From the NCBI GenBank assembly GCA_021234155.1, contig JAJEKV010000046.1, positions 9,553,012 to 9,617,011 on the forward strand: DNA of 64,000 bases, written 5' to 3'. This DNA is from Isoetes taiwanensis (lineage: Eukaryota > Streptophyta > Lycopodiopsida > Isoetales > Isoetaceae). The position numbers and the translations under genes are program-made. This document shows, one piece after another, positions 46,420 to 57,645 of this stretch. The notes under the pieces are model-generated. The model made no database searches and was not told the origin of the DNA. It worked only from the letters and a program-made list of their open reading frames with translations. Each line of letters begins with the position of its first letter. Within the stretch, counting starts at the first letter, position 1.

Positions 46420-49400
46420 AGATGAGAAGAGACTGGCGATTTTTCGTGGAAATTGATCTTTGCGAAAAAGAGGGAATCAAGAAACGCGAAAAGGGAATTG
46501 ATGGAAGCGCTGCTAATTCCAAAGAATTAAGCCTCGGTGTGAGAAGAATTCGTGAGATTTCAAAGGATATGCATGATTATTTTGAGGATCGACAAAACAT
46601 GCCAATGCTTTAGATAAAAGGCTGCTATTGTGGACAGATTTGTAAGAAAGATAAAACCAAATGTACCTTTACAAGTAAGCGTTGCAGAAAAGAGAGACAA
46701 AGGTTATGCAAAAAGTGATTGCTAATGTGAAGGAAACTATGCAATTTGCACAAGCGAACCGAAAAGATTGACATTCCGGCAGCAAAAGGTCAACTTTACA
46801 AATGGTTACATCCACGGAGAATAAACTTAATCATTCTGCATGAGCTGAGGCTGCTTGAAGTGCCTAGAAAATCTATTTGTGCAGCCTATAGAAGAAGAGT
46901 AATGGCGAAAAGGAATCAGGTCCCCCTGGTCTATGTTTTTGAGGAAGAAAAGGTCCGATTAAATGGGTGATGAAGTGAAAAAGGTTGTCTGCAGTTTCTG
47001 ACCTGAAAACACAAGAGTTTCTCCATACAAAAAAACATGTGAGGAAGTTTAAGACAGAAAATGGCAATAAAGTTGACCATCAATCCATTTTGCTTGAGGT
47101 CTCCGTGTATTTATATCCGGAATGTTTCTCGGGTCAATTTGTTAATTTGTAGTGTTTGATAAAACTTTTCATGTTGAAGTTGAACAATTTATGCTTCACA
47201 TGTTTTATGTATGAATTTGCTATCTGCATTGTTTCAAGTCCCTATTGCTTTATAAATTTGCATTACGCAATGTCTCAAGATCTTTGATTAATTACTTATT
47301 ATGATTGATTTGCTTCATTGTTTTCATTACTTTCATGATTTTGCTTTATGCATTACAAAATGAATTTTACATGTTGTCTGCAGCTCCAGTTCTATATGGC
47401 TTTCAAGCAACAATATCCACATATCAACATTGCACAACAAACATTTGAGAGGTGAAGCCTTCATTTGTTAGAAGACTTCATGAGAGGGAAACTTGCTCTT
47501 TGTCAAATTATCACATCCATTTGGAATTTGTTCTTCAAACTTTGAGCAGTAATAAGAACGGACCCTAGAGGTGTTCATGAAAATTGTTCCCCGCAACTGC
47601 GGTGTGTGTGTGGAGAAGGAGATGAATGCAAAGCTAAATTGATGACTTACAAGTCTACTAGTGAGTTGTGGAGGGAACTTGTATGTGAAAAGCAAGATCC
47701 CTTAGAAGAATGGCACAAGCATTCCAATCGATGGTTGCTTGTAAATCTTGTGGTTTGAAAAGGTACATTTAACATTCATGTATATCTATTTTGGAAATGA
47801 GCAAGCGTTGTAGCTTTCAGATTGCTAATCTGTCCAAAGGAAAAGACAATGAAAGACATTTCATTGAGTGGAAACAGTTTGAGAAGGTATATTAATTTGT
47901 TTTAGTGTTATTTACTTTTTCTGGAAACTTGTTTAGGACCTAACATCACCAAATTGTCTGGGTTGTATTGCAGCAAGAGCTGTGGTAATTTGAAGGAGAG
48001 TTCAATTAAGTAAGAGGGGGAAAAAACCAACTAAAGTCACAAGATTAGCATACAAGTCCGCTCCAAGACAAGAGTTTATTCAAGATGCCAACAAGACACT
48101 TGTGCAATTTGTTCCACATAATTACATCGGCACATTGGCAGCAAAGCAATTTAAGCAATGCTTAGCCAACTTTCCAAAGAATACTATTGTATCGAGAATT
48201 GATTTTGCCTTTGAGAACTATAGCCTCAAAATTCAGGAAGGAAGTACAATCATGCCATTGGCATACCGACCAAATTACTATTCTTGTTCACATTACCTAT
48301 AGACATCCTACAGAAAAGGAAGAGGAAGAATTTAGGAACACAGTCGCATCTTGTTCAGATCGAGAAACAAGTTCAGGTACAGATCGAAGAATAATTAAGG
48401 AGACACATTTTTACATTTCTGATTGCAAGGAGCATTCAACTGAGTTTGTCAACCACTGCTTGAAAGTCCATGCACAGTGGCTGAAACAAATGAATATAGA
48501 GTACAGCAACCATGTTTTTTGGAGTGATGGTTGCACATCTCAATTCAAAGGTGCCAGACCCTTCTGGTACATAGGTAGAAATTTTGTGAACAATCCTACT
48601 CTGGAATATTTATGGTGTTTTTTTGCAAGTTCTCATGGTAAAGGAGAACATGATGGAGCTGGAGCTGTTTTGAAATTAATTCTAGCAAAGGAGCAACTGA
48701 AGTATGATTCCTGGAAGCTGCAATGTGCTAAGGATGCGGTGGAATTCCTAAAATGGTACATTGAAAACCATCCTTGTGCCAATGAAAAAAAGAGGTATTT
48801 TCTGGTAGGCTGGCCTAGTGTTTGCTTTGATGGAATTGCTTTGATGCTTTGCTTTTTGCTTTTGCTTTGACTAACTTTGCTTTGAATTGGCCTTGCATAT
48901 GCTTTCTGCATTCATTAAATTTGCTCTGCATTTGCTTTCTGCATTTATCTTGGCTTTCATTCAATTCGTGTGGTTGTCTCATTACTTTTTTGATTTACGC
49001 TTTGATTATCTTTGCTCGATGGAATTGCTTTGATGCTTTTGCTTTTTGCTTTTTTGCTTTTTTGCTTTTGCTTTGATTAATGCTTTGACTAACTTTGCTT
49101 TGAATTGGCTTTGCATTTGCTTTCTGCAGATTCATTAAATTTGCTCTGCATTTGCTTTCTCGCATTTATGTTGGCTTTCATTCAATTCCGTGTGGATGTC
49201 TCATTACTTTTGATTTTACTTTTGATTATCTTTGCTAACAATTTGCTCTTGCATTTGCTTTCTGAATTTGCTTTGCTTTGCTTTTGCATTAACTTGCTTT
49301 GAGTCAATGCTTTCCAGGTACTTTTGGAATATTGAAGCTAAGGACATAGATAAGTCTGAAAAGAAGGAATGGAAAACTTTGAATGGGAGCTCAAAGTTAC

Positions 49401-49910
49401 ATAGCATTAGGGCACTTGATAGGAAGGATCCAACAAAAAAGTGAGTACAGATGCCTTGCTTGTTTTTGCCAAGCATGTTTTCATGGAGATTGGGATAATT
49501 GCATTAACAAGAGAAGGATAGGAGGCTGGAAAGAAGGTGTATTAAAACCAAAAGAAGTACAACCAGTGAATGCAGAAGACAAATTATCCAATGAGGAGGA
49601 GGAAGAAGAAGATGATGATGATGAGGGTGAGCTTGATTACCTCAGTGACATCTTAGAAGTTGGGGATAACTTTGTACCCAGAGGAAGAAAATAATGATGA
49701 GGGTGTGGACTTTTTACTTCTTTGCAGTGTCTTGAGACAAAGCAAACATTGCTGGATTCTTATGTTGATGAGTGGGGAATGTATACAATGTTGAGAGGTT
49801 ATAGTATCAGGCCACTACTATCAGCAATTAGACACTCTAACTTTTCAATTGCTGGTGGACAAGCCAGTGGCTTCAATTTACAGCCACTTGGTAAGGCATG
49901 TTAAGTTTGA
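46420..49910 (+). pseudogene. DDE-like transposase gene with introns
   Basis: Exon-like pieces: 46420-46616, 46746-46970, about 47380-47760 (MAFKQQYPHINIAQQTFERL, then RRLHERETC, matching a segment that precedes a Cys-rich block in this family), 48310-48794, and 49318-49694 plus 49722-49904. The core has HVFWSDGCTSQFKGARPFWY and FFASSHGKGEHDGAGAVLKL, where the D residues of SDG and HDG are likely catalytic. The 3' exon has CLACFCQACFHGDWDNC and an acidic tail. I know this signature from uncharacterised plant and animal transposon proteins, not by a superfamily name. Frames are broken in places, so activity is uncertain. Confidence 0.65.
48795..49317 (+). repeat. Probable intron filled with TTTGC repeats
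   Basis: Exon sequence ends ANEKKR then GTATTTTCTGG, and coding resumes after TGCTTTCCAG at 49317 as YFWNIEAKDIDK. The interior is mostly TTTGCTTTGCTTTTTGC with two near-copies of a ~240 bp unit (GATGGAATTGCTTTGATGCT at about 48829 and 49018). Confidence 0.75.
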
Positions 49911-50362
49911 CATGAATGATATTGGTGGCAACATGTACATGTTAGGAGAAGAGACCTGCCAGAAAATCATGTCATCTTTACTCGCTAGGGAATGAGTTCA
50001 ATGCTCTCGGGATTTGGGTTTCAGTTCACAAGTGCATAGTACAAAACATTGACATTCATATTGATATTGTTACAACAGTTTACAATAGAGTGCACAATGA
50101 TGTGCATTCAAAAAATGCAAACTGTGGGAAAAAATTTATGTATGCCGGTATATTCACATCTAACATTACATTGCACAATGATGTGCATTCAAAATGTGGC
50201 AACCAGAAGAAAATTTTATGGTTGCCACCGTGATTTTTTCACATCTTACACTTTTTCTTGACATTCCTTAACATCCATTGCCTCACAACCGTCTTTCGGG
50301 GAACGCAAGAGCGTAACTCAGTTAAGGTAAGAAGATATGGCAAGCCAAGCAAATCAAGCAAA

Positions 50363-51680
50363 TCAAGCAAAAAATAAATTGCTTACGTGAAGTTCCATCA
50401 TGGCAATTTTTGTTTCACAGAATAGCCCATCTTGGATTCTCCCGCACATGCTTGGAACACAAATCCAAAATATCAAAGTCTTCTTGTTTGACAATTTCGG
50501 GGCAAGATGTTCTTTCACAAATTTTGTAGGCTCAGGACTTTCAGCCCAACCAAACAATACATCCTTCATCTTTTCAAACCATTACGTACCCCTCATCAAA
50601 CCGAAATGAGCTAACTATTAAAGAATGGTACATCGGTGAAAAAAAGATTTATACAGAGAATCATCCACCAACAAGACATTCTTCATTTCAGGATATGCTT
50701 CAATGACATAAGAAAGTGGCTTCAAATAGACCAGGCTTGTCCGGATTGGTCGGGGTGTGGATAAGGCAATTTCAAACATTGTGCTCCTTCCCAAATGAAC
50801 TTGAACTTAATAAGATAATCTGCAGCAACATCTGGCTGCAGGCACTCAATGATGTTGTAGCGGTTCATCTTGGACCAAATAGCAATTTCAAAATGTTCTA
50901 GGGCCCGGTCCATGAAATTATGCAAACCTGGTACGCAAAACCAAAGACTTTGTTGGTTGTGTACAGTTTCTTCAGATTTGCAGGTATTGGTGTTCTGTGT
51001 TTGTCATGCTTATGCCAACTCTTCATAAGCACACCATTCAAATCAAGGACCAACAGTTTGTCTTTGTGCCTCCCTACAAACAAGAGATACATTTTAAAAA
51101 CACTTTAGACACAAACTAAGATATGACATTGTCAACTATGAAAAGATTACTGATTCACATATTCAATGAAAACATTTTATTTTAATGAAAAGTTTACTGA
51201 TTCTAATATTTAGAAAAGAGATTTTATTTTAATGTAAATCTTACAAATTGAAAATATGACAATGTCAAATACGTGAGTGGTTTACGTGTTCAAAGTTTAG
51301 CCCTTCCCATTATAGGCATCTAATATTCTTTCTATTGGAGTGCGTTTGTCACCTTTTGTAACTTGCACCTTCTCAGCAACTACTTTGGGAATAGGTTTGA
51401 TTGCTTTCTTCTTTTTTTTGGGTTTGCCAAAGACGCGCTCCTTGGAATTGTTTGTATTCTTTGTTGCATCCTCTTGAACTTCTCTTCCATCCTCGACGGC
51501 TTCTTTGTCTTGCTCATCCACTTGGCTGGTAATTCTGTTGTGGCATGCGCAATTGTGACCACCAATTTGTCCGCTCCCCGCTGATCCACAATCGTGGGTT
51601 AATGCGTTCACAAAGATTCGATGTGAATATCGAGTTGGAGCACGGGGATCGGGGAAGAATAGTCTGCTGAGGTTCAAGGC
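50363..51680 (-). pseudogene. FCP1/NIF-type HAD phosphatase-like gene
   Basis: Minus-strand pieces in order. A basic N-terminal part (51677-51297) contains FGKPKKKKKAIKPIPKV. A 3' splice site CTCTTGTTTGTAG precedes an exon reading HKDKLLVLDLNGVLMKSWHK; DLNG corresponds to the DxDG/T nucleophile motif of FCP1-like HAD phosphatases, plant forms of which often read DLNG. Next comes PGLHNFMDRALEHFEIAIWS, then KPLSYVIEAYPEMKNVLLVD with DDSLYKS, the second acidic motif. Such domains remove phosphate from proteins such as the RNA polymerase II tail. The second Asp of the first motif is Asn and a frameshift lies near 50930, so catalysis is doubtful. Carried inside the TIR transposon, convergent to the transposase. 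Confidence 0.65.
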
Positions 51681-52047
51681 TAGTTTCCTTGATATTGATT
51701 GTAGCTCTTCTCAACCTTTGCTCTTAATTCCCAAAGCTCCTTCCCTCGAAGAACTTGGAATATTTTCTAAAAATACCTTCATATGCGGTCAAGAATCACC
51801 AAAGATCTTCATTCACATCATCAAATTCACCAAATTCATCTAAATCCACATAGTCATCATGTTTCCTTTTTTGTTGGTAACTTTTCTGCAAATAACATGA
51901 CCAAAACTTTTCAACAAAAGCAATTTTCACAAATAAAGCAAAAGCAAATAAATAATACTTACTTTCTTAGATGATTCTTACGTTTGTCGTTCTTCTTTTC
52001 TTCTCCTTCATTTGCATTGGTCTCTAAGCCAAGTTCTTCAAAGAATT

Positions 52048-53190
52048 TCATTGGGACATCCATAGAACAATCCGGGCATTTTTATTCTCTACAAGAAGCA
52101 AACAGCAAATTAAATGATAAGCATGTTGGCATGGTAGCACTGCACTAATCTTGTAGTCATCTTGGAAAGCTAATCCACATGCAGAACATGGTATTTCATA
52201 ACACAATGGCAACCTCGCTTTGCAATAACTTGAACTGAATATTGAGGAGGCATTTACACTACTCAAGTTATAGCAATTAGCCCCCTGTAATTCTTCCATT
52301 TGAGCAGGTCCCTTTCTAGCACTCCATGTAATGCTTCCAATTCATTCTTCTTCTCAACTTGATGATCATCCACCTTTTCAATAAGGCTCTCTAATTTCAC
52401 GCAATAGAATTTCTCTCCTGCATCAAGTCCCGCATCAAGTCCTCAATTCTTTTCTTATCGTAATCGGACTTTTCTACTTTGGATTCCAAAAATTGATCTC
52501 AAACAAGAACCGCTTTATGTCTTCTCTGCTTGTTTCGATCCCGCAATATCTCTCTCATTCACATGTCCGTTTTAGGGTGATCTTGCTTTGCAATGTCCTG
52601 CCGGATCTTTCTTTGCACAATTCAAATTCACCCTCCAACCTATTCACTTCTTCATCCAAGACCCTAACATTAAACATTAAGCTACCTCTGTTTAGCAAAG
52701 GAACAAAGACTTGCCCGAGAGTAAACCACGGGCATTACTTGGCTTCAATGGTGTGGGATTTGGTGTGGTTCTTCGGCTCTTGCAGCCCGGAGATTTTGTT
52801 TCGCCGTGGAATGTTTTGTTCGAGCTTAACTAGCTTCCTTGGGTACTGCCAACTTGTTCTTTAAATGAAACCCAGTTTATCTTGTGTTCGTCCAAGGGTT
52901 AAGAGCTGCTCGACTACAATTCTCCCCAAGTAAATGCAAAGGCAAATTTCTTCCCCGAGCTCATTGTTAGCGGACCATGAGGATAAAGCTCCGAGAGATA
53001 AGAAAATCTAGTAGTTCTTTTAAATGAGGCTTCACATAAAATTTCTTAATTTTACCGTCGGTGAAGCCATGATTCCGCCCGATTCCCAATCCTCGCCATT
53101 AATTTGATCCTCCAACCATTTAATCCATTTCTGCGGTACCATTCCTTCGCCAGAAAGCTTCATCGCCATCTTGAGAGGTAGTTATGGCGC
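52048..53190 (-). pseudogene. Upstream part of the minus-strand gene: RING-like and coiled-coil region
   Basis: The 53190 end reads MKLSGEGMVPQKWIKWLEDQ and continues ..WESGGIMASPTVKLRNF. In the middle, heptad-like stretches (DEEVNRLEGEFELCKER; RIEDLMRDLMQERN) suggest coiled coil. 52299-52048 holds CSACGLAFQDDYKI and LPCQHAYHLIC, a partial RING-like zinc arrangement (CxxC..C.H.YH..C). It then leads toward the FCP1-like exons at 51680. It may be one long gene with introns or two. Stops interrupt it. Confidence 0.45.
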
Positions 53191-53274
53191 CAAAATTCTC
53201 GATTTCGGAGCTAACGAAATGTGAACCGAAAAAGTTTGCTTTTTGCTTTGCTTTTTGCTTTGCTTTTTCGCGTT

Positions 53275-53303
53275 TTTTGTACCCGACTAGTGATTTTATA
53301 CCC
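53275..53303 (-). repeat. Right terminal inverted repeat
   Basis: Reverse complement reads GGGTATAAAATCACTAGTCG then GGTACAAAAA. Confidence 0.8.
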
Positions 53304-53890
53304 CAGCGCCGCTTTGGCAAACACCGAAATAACCATGATGGTTCAAGAATTACCGGATAGTGTGGGTCCCCGCCTTGTAGATCGAACAACCCCGCTTGTG
53401 GTCCATGACCGGGAAACCCTCTTCTTGCAGCCACTGTTGAGCGGTGTAAAGCAGGGCCGGGCACCATGGGTCATCCCACGCCCACTTGGCAACTCCGCAT
53501 GCAGGCCGTCCAAGTCTGCTGCCTTCCCATTAGCCAGGCGCTGCAGCCCCTCTTTGACATCTTCTGTGATCACCAGCGGTAGGCCATGTTGCGGGGGCAC
53601 ATCTGTTCGTGTTCCCGGGGGATCATAAAAGTCATTTGTGAGCCTTGCTCCCATTGCACCGCCCGCGGATGTTCGAGTGGGGTCGTGGCTGGCCTGCAGA
53701 AAGTACCTTGCGCCGAAAGTTCTCGGTGGCCCAAGGGCCGAACATTTCTCCTTGGTGCCTTGCCAGGTACCTTGCCTTTGTTTCATTGAGGAAGGCACGG
53801 TAATGGCTGGTGGCCTGAGCTCGCGTGTCCTGATCCACGATGAGACGGAGTGCGCATTTGCGTTCCTTACACTCGGCATCAAACCATCTG
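53304..53890 (-). pseudogene. LINE-B, 5' part (linker and first RT segments)
   Basis: The minus strand reads WFDAECKERKCALRLIVDQD and a helical linker (FLNETKARYLARHQGEMFG), then VTEDVKEGLQRLANGKAADL with DGLHAEL, the RT N-terminal block (l..l...KA.G.DG). It ends at ISVFAKAAL. The next LINE residues (ARILEAEV) are at 46084. The 5' side near 53890 is truncated, with no endonuclease. Confidence 0.78.
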
Positions 53891-54077
53891 TTACAAGCAT
53901 GATTTCATTAATTGGAGAAAATAATGCAATTTTGAGAATTTTAAGCACACCTAATTTGCTCAAGCACGAATATTTTCACCTAATTCTCGAACCCAAGATA
54001 CATGAGGTCATTAACATACACATATACATACAAATTATGTGTTGTACTTGTACATGTATGTGATACTTGTACAAGCC
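53891..54077. other. AT-rich spacer
   Basis: Lies between the LINE-B 5' end and the first duplicated small-gene promoter. It contains CTCAAGCACGAATATTTTCA, repeated in similar form near 54636. Confidence 0.5.
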
Positions 54078-54146
54078 CAATAATGGCCCTACAATCTACA
54101 CCAATAATTCACATCAATAATTTTAGTTCACTATAAACACAGCTCC
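54078..54146 (+). promoter_or_regulatory. Conserved promoter block of small gene 1
   Basis: CAATAATGGCCCTACAATCT, CACATCAATAATTTTAG and TATA box CTATAAACA at 54130-54138, 24 bp before the ATG. Conserved with 54747-54816. Confidence 0.6.
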
Positions 54147-54161
54147 ATTCATTCATCTTGC

Positions 54162-54404
54162 ATGGCTTCCTTGCCTCCTCGTCTGGAGCACATCCGATCC
54201 TTCAAGTGCTACTTGAGCTACAACGATCTGTGCGAATGCTATAGAAATGGTGTTAATCTTGATCCATGGCTCCGGTCCAAAGCGGATGGTCCTGCGAGTG
54301 CTTGCGGGGAAGCTCATTCGTATTGTGATCCACCTTTATTGGCTTCCTGATCAGGAGATCTTTGAGCTGAATGCCATCACCTTAGCAGGTGTTGATGATG
54401 AGTG
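54162..54404 (+). pseudogene. Unrecognised small gene, copy 1 (frameshifted)
   Basis: Starts MASLPPRLEHIRSFKCYLSY and shares the core SYNDLCECYRNGVNLDPWLR with copy 2 (SYNDLVGCLDRGILLDPYLR). After RSKA the frame shifts near 54281. In the next frame it reads RVLAGKLIRIVIHLYWLPDQ and ends ..VDDE at 54404. As annotated in one frame it stops at 54350. The restored length would be about 80 residues. No family recognised. Two copies with matching promoters indicate a real gene at least in the past. Confidence 0.55.
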
Positions 54405-54746
54405 AATCGTGGAAGACATGTGTATCTGCCAAGGATACAATAATGATATATGAGCAGTTCTATAGTATGTTAAGGATATAATAATGATATGAGCACCTAT
54501 GAACTATGTAAGGATGTAATAGCACAATGAATATTATCTGATGTATCATACCTGAGTATAGTGTAAGGTTGTGCTCTTCGACCTCGGCTTTATTTGCAAG
54601 CAGTCCCTAATTTCAATCACACCTAAATTACTCAAGCACAAATACTTTTACCTTAGTAAAATCCACAAAGCATATTTTCACTTGATACACATATCCATAC
54701 AAAATATGCATTATACAAGTATGTATACATGAGTCTTATATACGCT

Positions 54747-54816
54747 CAATAATGGCGCTACAGTCTACCCCAATAATTCACATCAATAATTTTACTTCAC
54801 TATAAAAGCAGCTCAC
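54747..54816 (+). promoter_or_regulatory. Conserved promoter block of small gene 2
   Basis: CAATAATGGCGCTACAGTCT, CACATCAATAATTTTAC and TATA box CTATAAAAG at 54800-54808. More conserved than the surrounding spacer. Confidence 0.6.
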
Positions 54817-54843
54817 TTCGGGGCTAGAGGTCATTCATCTCCC

Positions 54844-55077
54844 ATGGATTTTTCACCTTCTTCTGTTCACCACATTGAGGCGATCAAGTGCTCAATGAGC
54901 TACAATGATCTTGTCGGTTGCCTAGACAGGGGTATTCTTCTTGATCCCTACCTTCGATCCAAAGCTATGGGCGCTGAGATTTGTTGCCCTGGGCTAATTC
55001 GTGTTATGATCCACCTCATTTGGCTTCCTGAGCGCAATAGCTATGAGATATCAGGGATCACTCCTCGTAGTTGTTGA
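54844..55077 (+). CDS. Unrecognised small gene, copy 2
   Basis: A 77-codon ORF starting MDFSPSSVHHIEAIKCSMSY, offset 682 bp from copy 1. Shared pattern: KCxxSYNDLxxCxxxGxxLDPxLRSKA, then LIRVMIHLIWLPE, a hydrophobic segment. The annotated C-terminus (GITPRSC) differs from copy 1, but one base out of frame the DNA reads VVVDDE and stop, so a frameshift probably lies near 55055. No signal peptide or catalytic motif seen. Confidence 0.55.
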   Translation: MDFSPSSVHHIEAIKCSMSYNDLVGCLDRGILLDPYLRSKAMGAEICCPGLIRVMIHLIWLPERNSYEISGITPRSC

Positions 55078-55379
55078 TGATGAATGAATCACTGTTCAAC
55101 ATTTGCATACCTCAAGAGGGCTCATCATCCTCGTTAGCTTCTTTAGCCACTAATTCTTGCAAGCTGTGTCCCGACACTACCGGGGATCACCACTAACAAT
55201 GGCCTGGTCTCTACCGCCCAACCGTAGTCTATTGTTTTCAAATGTTGGTAGCGCATGGATCATTAGGATTGGGTCTCCAATTCTTGATCCAACAATCCCT
55301 ATCTTGCATTGCATATGAGGTTCCCTTTCGCGCAAGGCTCAAACCAAGAGACAAACACCTCTTTCAGAATGAGGGAGAT
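55078..55379. other. Short spacer
   Basis: Nothing recognised apart from the decayed 3' end of the transposase remnant to the right. Confidence 0.4.
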
Positions 55380-57425
55380 TAGGGTCCTCTATTGGGTCCT
55401 CTTCGCAAAAGCCATCCACGTCGAGGCGATTTATCATGTGGCCTGATCAAGCAAAAGCATTCCTTTCTTGACATCTTGGTAGGGGTGAATATTTCAAGCG
55501 GGTTCTTGAGTCTACCCGAGAATGGCCCTACATACTGAGATGCTTCAATGTGCTGATCCACCAACACGTTTTCGGGTTCTTCCAATGCGTCTTGCCTGGT
55601 GTTGGGCCAGAAATCTTGAATGATGTTCTCTGCGGGCTGAGCGTCCCCAAGCACTCGCATAAACAAGGTGGACCAGTAGTCAATAACTTCATTCATATAT
55701 GTGTTGGACCATGAGTTATCGCCAGCTCTAGAAATAGCTGCCCAGTGCATCATGTACTTGGCAATAGAAGCTCTCAATGCACCTATATCTTTCAAGCTCC
55801 CATATGGCTGCACGATCTTAGGTGACCCTCTCGGAATCATAGGTAAACCTTGGGCATCCTCCTTCCACATTCTGATTCCCTTTTCAGGGAGCCACTCCCT
55901 ATGTCCCCGGCCTCATCTTGTAGAACATTAGTGGCCATCCATCCTTCATCTCGAGAACTTGAAGAGTAGAGGTTCCAAATGACCACATAAAGCGGTCCTT
56001 CTTATTAGGGATAAACCCTTTCACGAATTCCTTCCAATTAGGAACCCTCGACACAAGGTAAGGTGAAGGAGACTTTGAACTACGCTACCAAGAGTTGCAT
56101 AAGCTCTGGAATAGTCAATGCATCTGATCTTCTCATTAGAGTAGAGTAGTTTCCAAAGAGGGCATCTATGTCATCGTGGGTGTGTCCAACCATCATGAAT
56201 CCCAGCTACACTTGATCGAAGACACCTAACCAAACCAAGTATGACAAGTAAGAGAAAAGATACCTGTTTTTGTTTTGACCTGAGCAATTGTCTAGCTGCA
56301 AGTATAGCCTCCTAGGCAACTTCTTCGGTACCATAGGGCCCTTGGGAGGAGGCAGAAAATCATTTCTAGTGCCATTTACCATTTTTGTCCTGAGGGCATC
56401 CGTGTTTAAAATTGCTCCACCCCAAAGACTTTCGGGGATGATGTATGTCTCAAATGTCCCCAATTGTCCTCAGATTGGTTCTCCGGTGTTTTCAAGGTAT
56501 GATTTAAAGATCCCACATGAAAATTGAATCATCGGGCCAAAGGTCCGGTGAGAAGTGGCCCAAGGCACCTACACCATGCGGGTGCATGAGAGCACTGTAA
56601 CACTCACCTTCAATCGTTCACCCCTCCAAACGGACTTTGCTAGCTTTTCAAGGCGAGGAACCATGGTCTTATTCTAATCCATCTTATCATGTATAATGGT
56701 TAAAGCATGTTGAGGAGATCGATGAGACAAAGCTCTCCATGACCGGTATAGACTCGCATGAAAGTTGAGATTTTGTCATGTGAGATTTCCTTTCTGCAAG
56801 CTCCCTTCTTTCATTTGGATCTCTAGTCTTGGCAAGCTTCTCCTTTATCAGAATCTGGTAGTACACTTAGAAAATGCTATCCTTTTAGCGATTGCTACCT
56901 CTCGAGTGGTTCTCCTTCCATCTTGACAAGAAGGACGAGGGAGAAACATGTTTTCTGTCATCTCGTAACCGTAATGTCTACCTCTTGATGTATGTCCTTT
57001 TTTAGTCAAGATGGAAGGTAATCTCTTCACGTTCTCTCTAGTGCCTCCACTTTCGTGACCTTTGCGGTGTGGCATAGTCTCAAAGCATTTTCATCTATAT
57101 ACATAGATAGCACAGCCAGATTCCGCCGGTGTATGAGATCTTGTCTTCTTAGATCCGAGTTTCCATGCTGCAATCCTCGTGGGCCACTCAAAAATAGCTT
57201 CCTCCATTTGTAAAATGTAGAAATGGGTATACCATAAGCACTATGCCATGCCTTCACGCAGACTTGCTTGTTGTTCAGCATTAGCTTTGTGACAGTTCCA
57301 TTCTCTGAGCAAAGATCTAGCATATTGAAAGCAAAAGTTGTGCGTTCTGAGCTTTTCATGTTCCAGTAAAAGGTCCTCCTGCAGGCTACCTCTTTAAACG
57401 TGAAATTAGCACAACATCTCTTCAA
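55380..57425 (-). pseudogene. Second, different DDE-like transposase remnant
   Basis: On the minus strand, 57425-57027 has VCVKAWHSAYGIPISTFYKW, an HTH-like segment, followed by a basic region to 56848. 56463-56206 has RRLYLQLDNCSGQNKNRYLF, carrying a likely catalytic Asp. Continuing past a stop it reads LGFMMVGHTHDDIDALFGNY, a second acidic cluster; this pairing (DNC..NKNR and GHTHDDID) is typical of an uncharacterised transposase family seen in plants and animals. 55870-55379 has a C-terminal region with YWSTLFMRVLGDAQ. Stops and shifts make it dead. Unrelated in detail to the transposase at 46420-49910. Confidence 0.65.
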
Positions 57426-57645
57426 TGAAGAGGCGAGGACCTGAAGCGCAAGATGGCGTCGGTTGTGGTTTTTCTTTCACATTAAAGCAAAAGTTGTGTG
57501 TTCTGAGCTTTTCATGTTCCAGAAAAGGTCCTCCTGCAGGCTACCTCTTTAAACGTGAAATTAGCACAACATCTCTTCAAGCAAAGAGCGAGGACCTCGA
57601 AGCGCAAGATGGCGTCGGGTTGTGGTTTTCTTTTACATTTGTTTA
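57325..57645. repeat. ~157-bp tandem duplication
   Basis: GCAAAAGTTGTGYGTTCTGA..GTCCTCCTGCAGGCTACC..GCGCAAGATGGCGTCGG occurs at about 57331-57485 and 57486-57640. The copies differ mainly at CAG/CTG-like or homopolymer sites. Confidence 0.85.

Larger units (their letters stand above)
46085..53303. mobile_element. 7.2 kb TIR DNA transposon inserted in LINE-B
   Basis: The two ends are inverted repeats. The left end reads GGGTATAAAATCACTCGTGG and the right end, reversed, reads GGGTATAAAATCACTAGTCG, followed by further similarity (~24 of 27 positions). It interrupts one LINE reading: LINE RT stops at ..VFAKAAL on the right side and resumes at ARILEAEV on the left. It carries an intron-containing DDE-like transposase (plus strand) and a convergent FCP1-like gene (minus strand). 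The flanks share GCGC but the exact target duplication is ambiguous. TTTGC-rich segments sit near both ends and in an intron. Confidence 0.8.
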
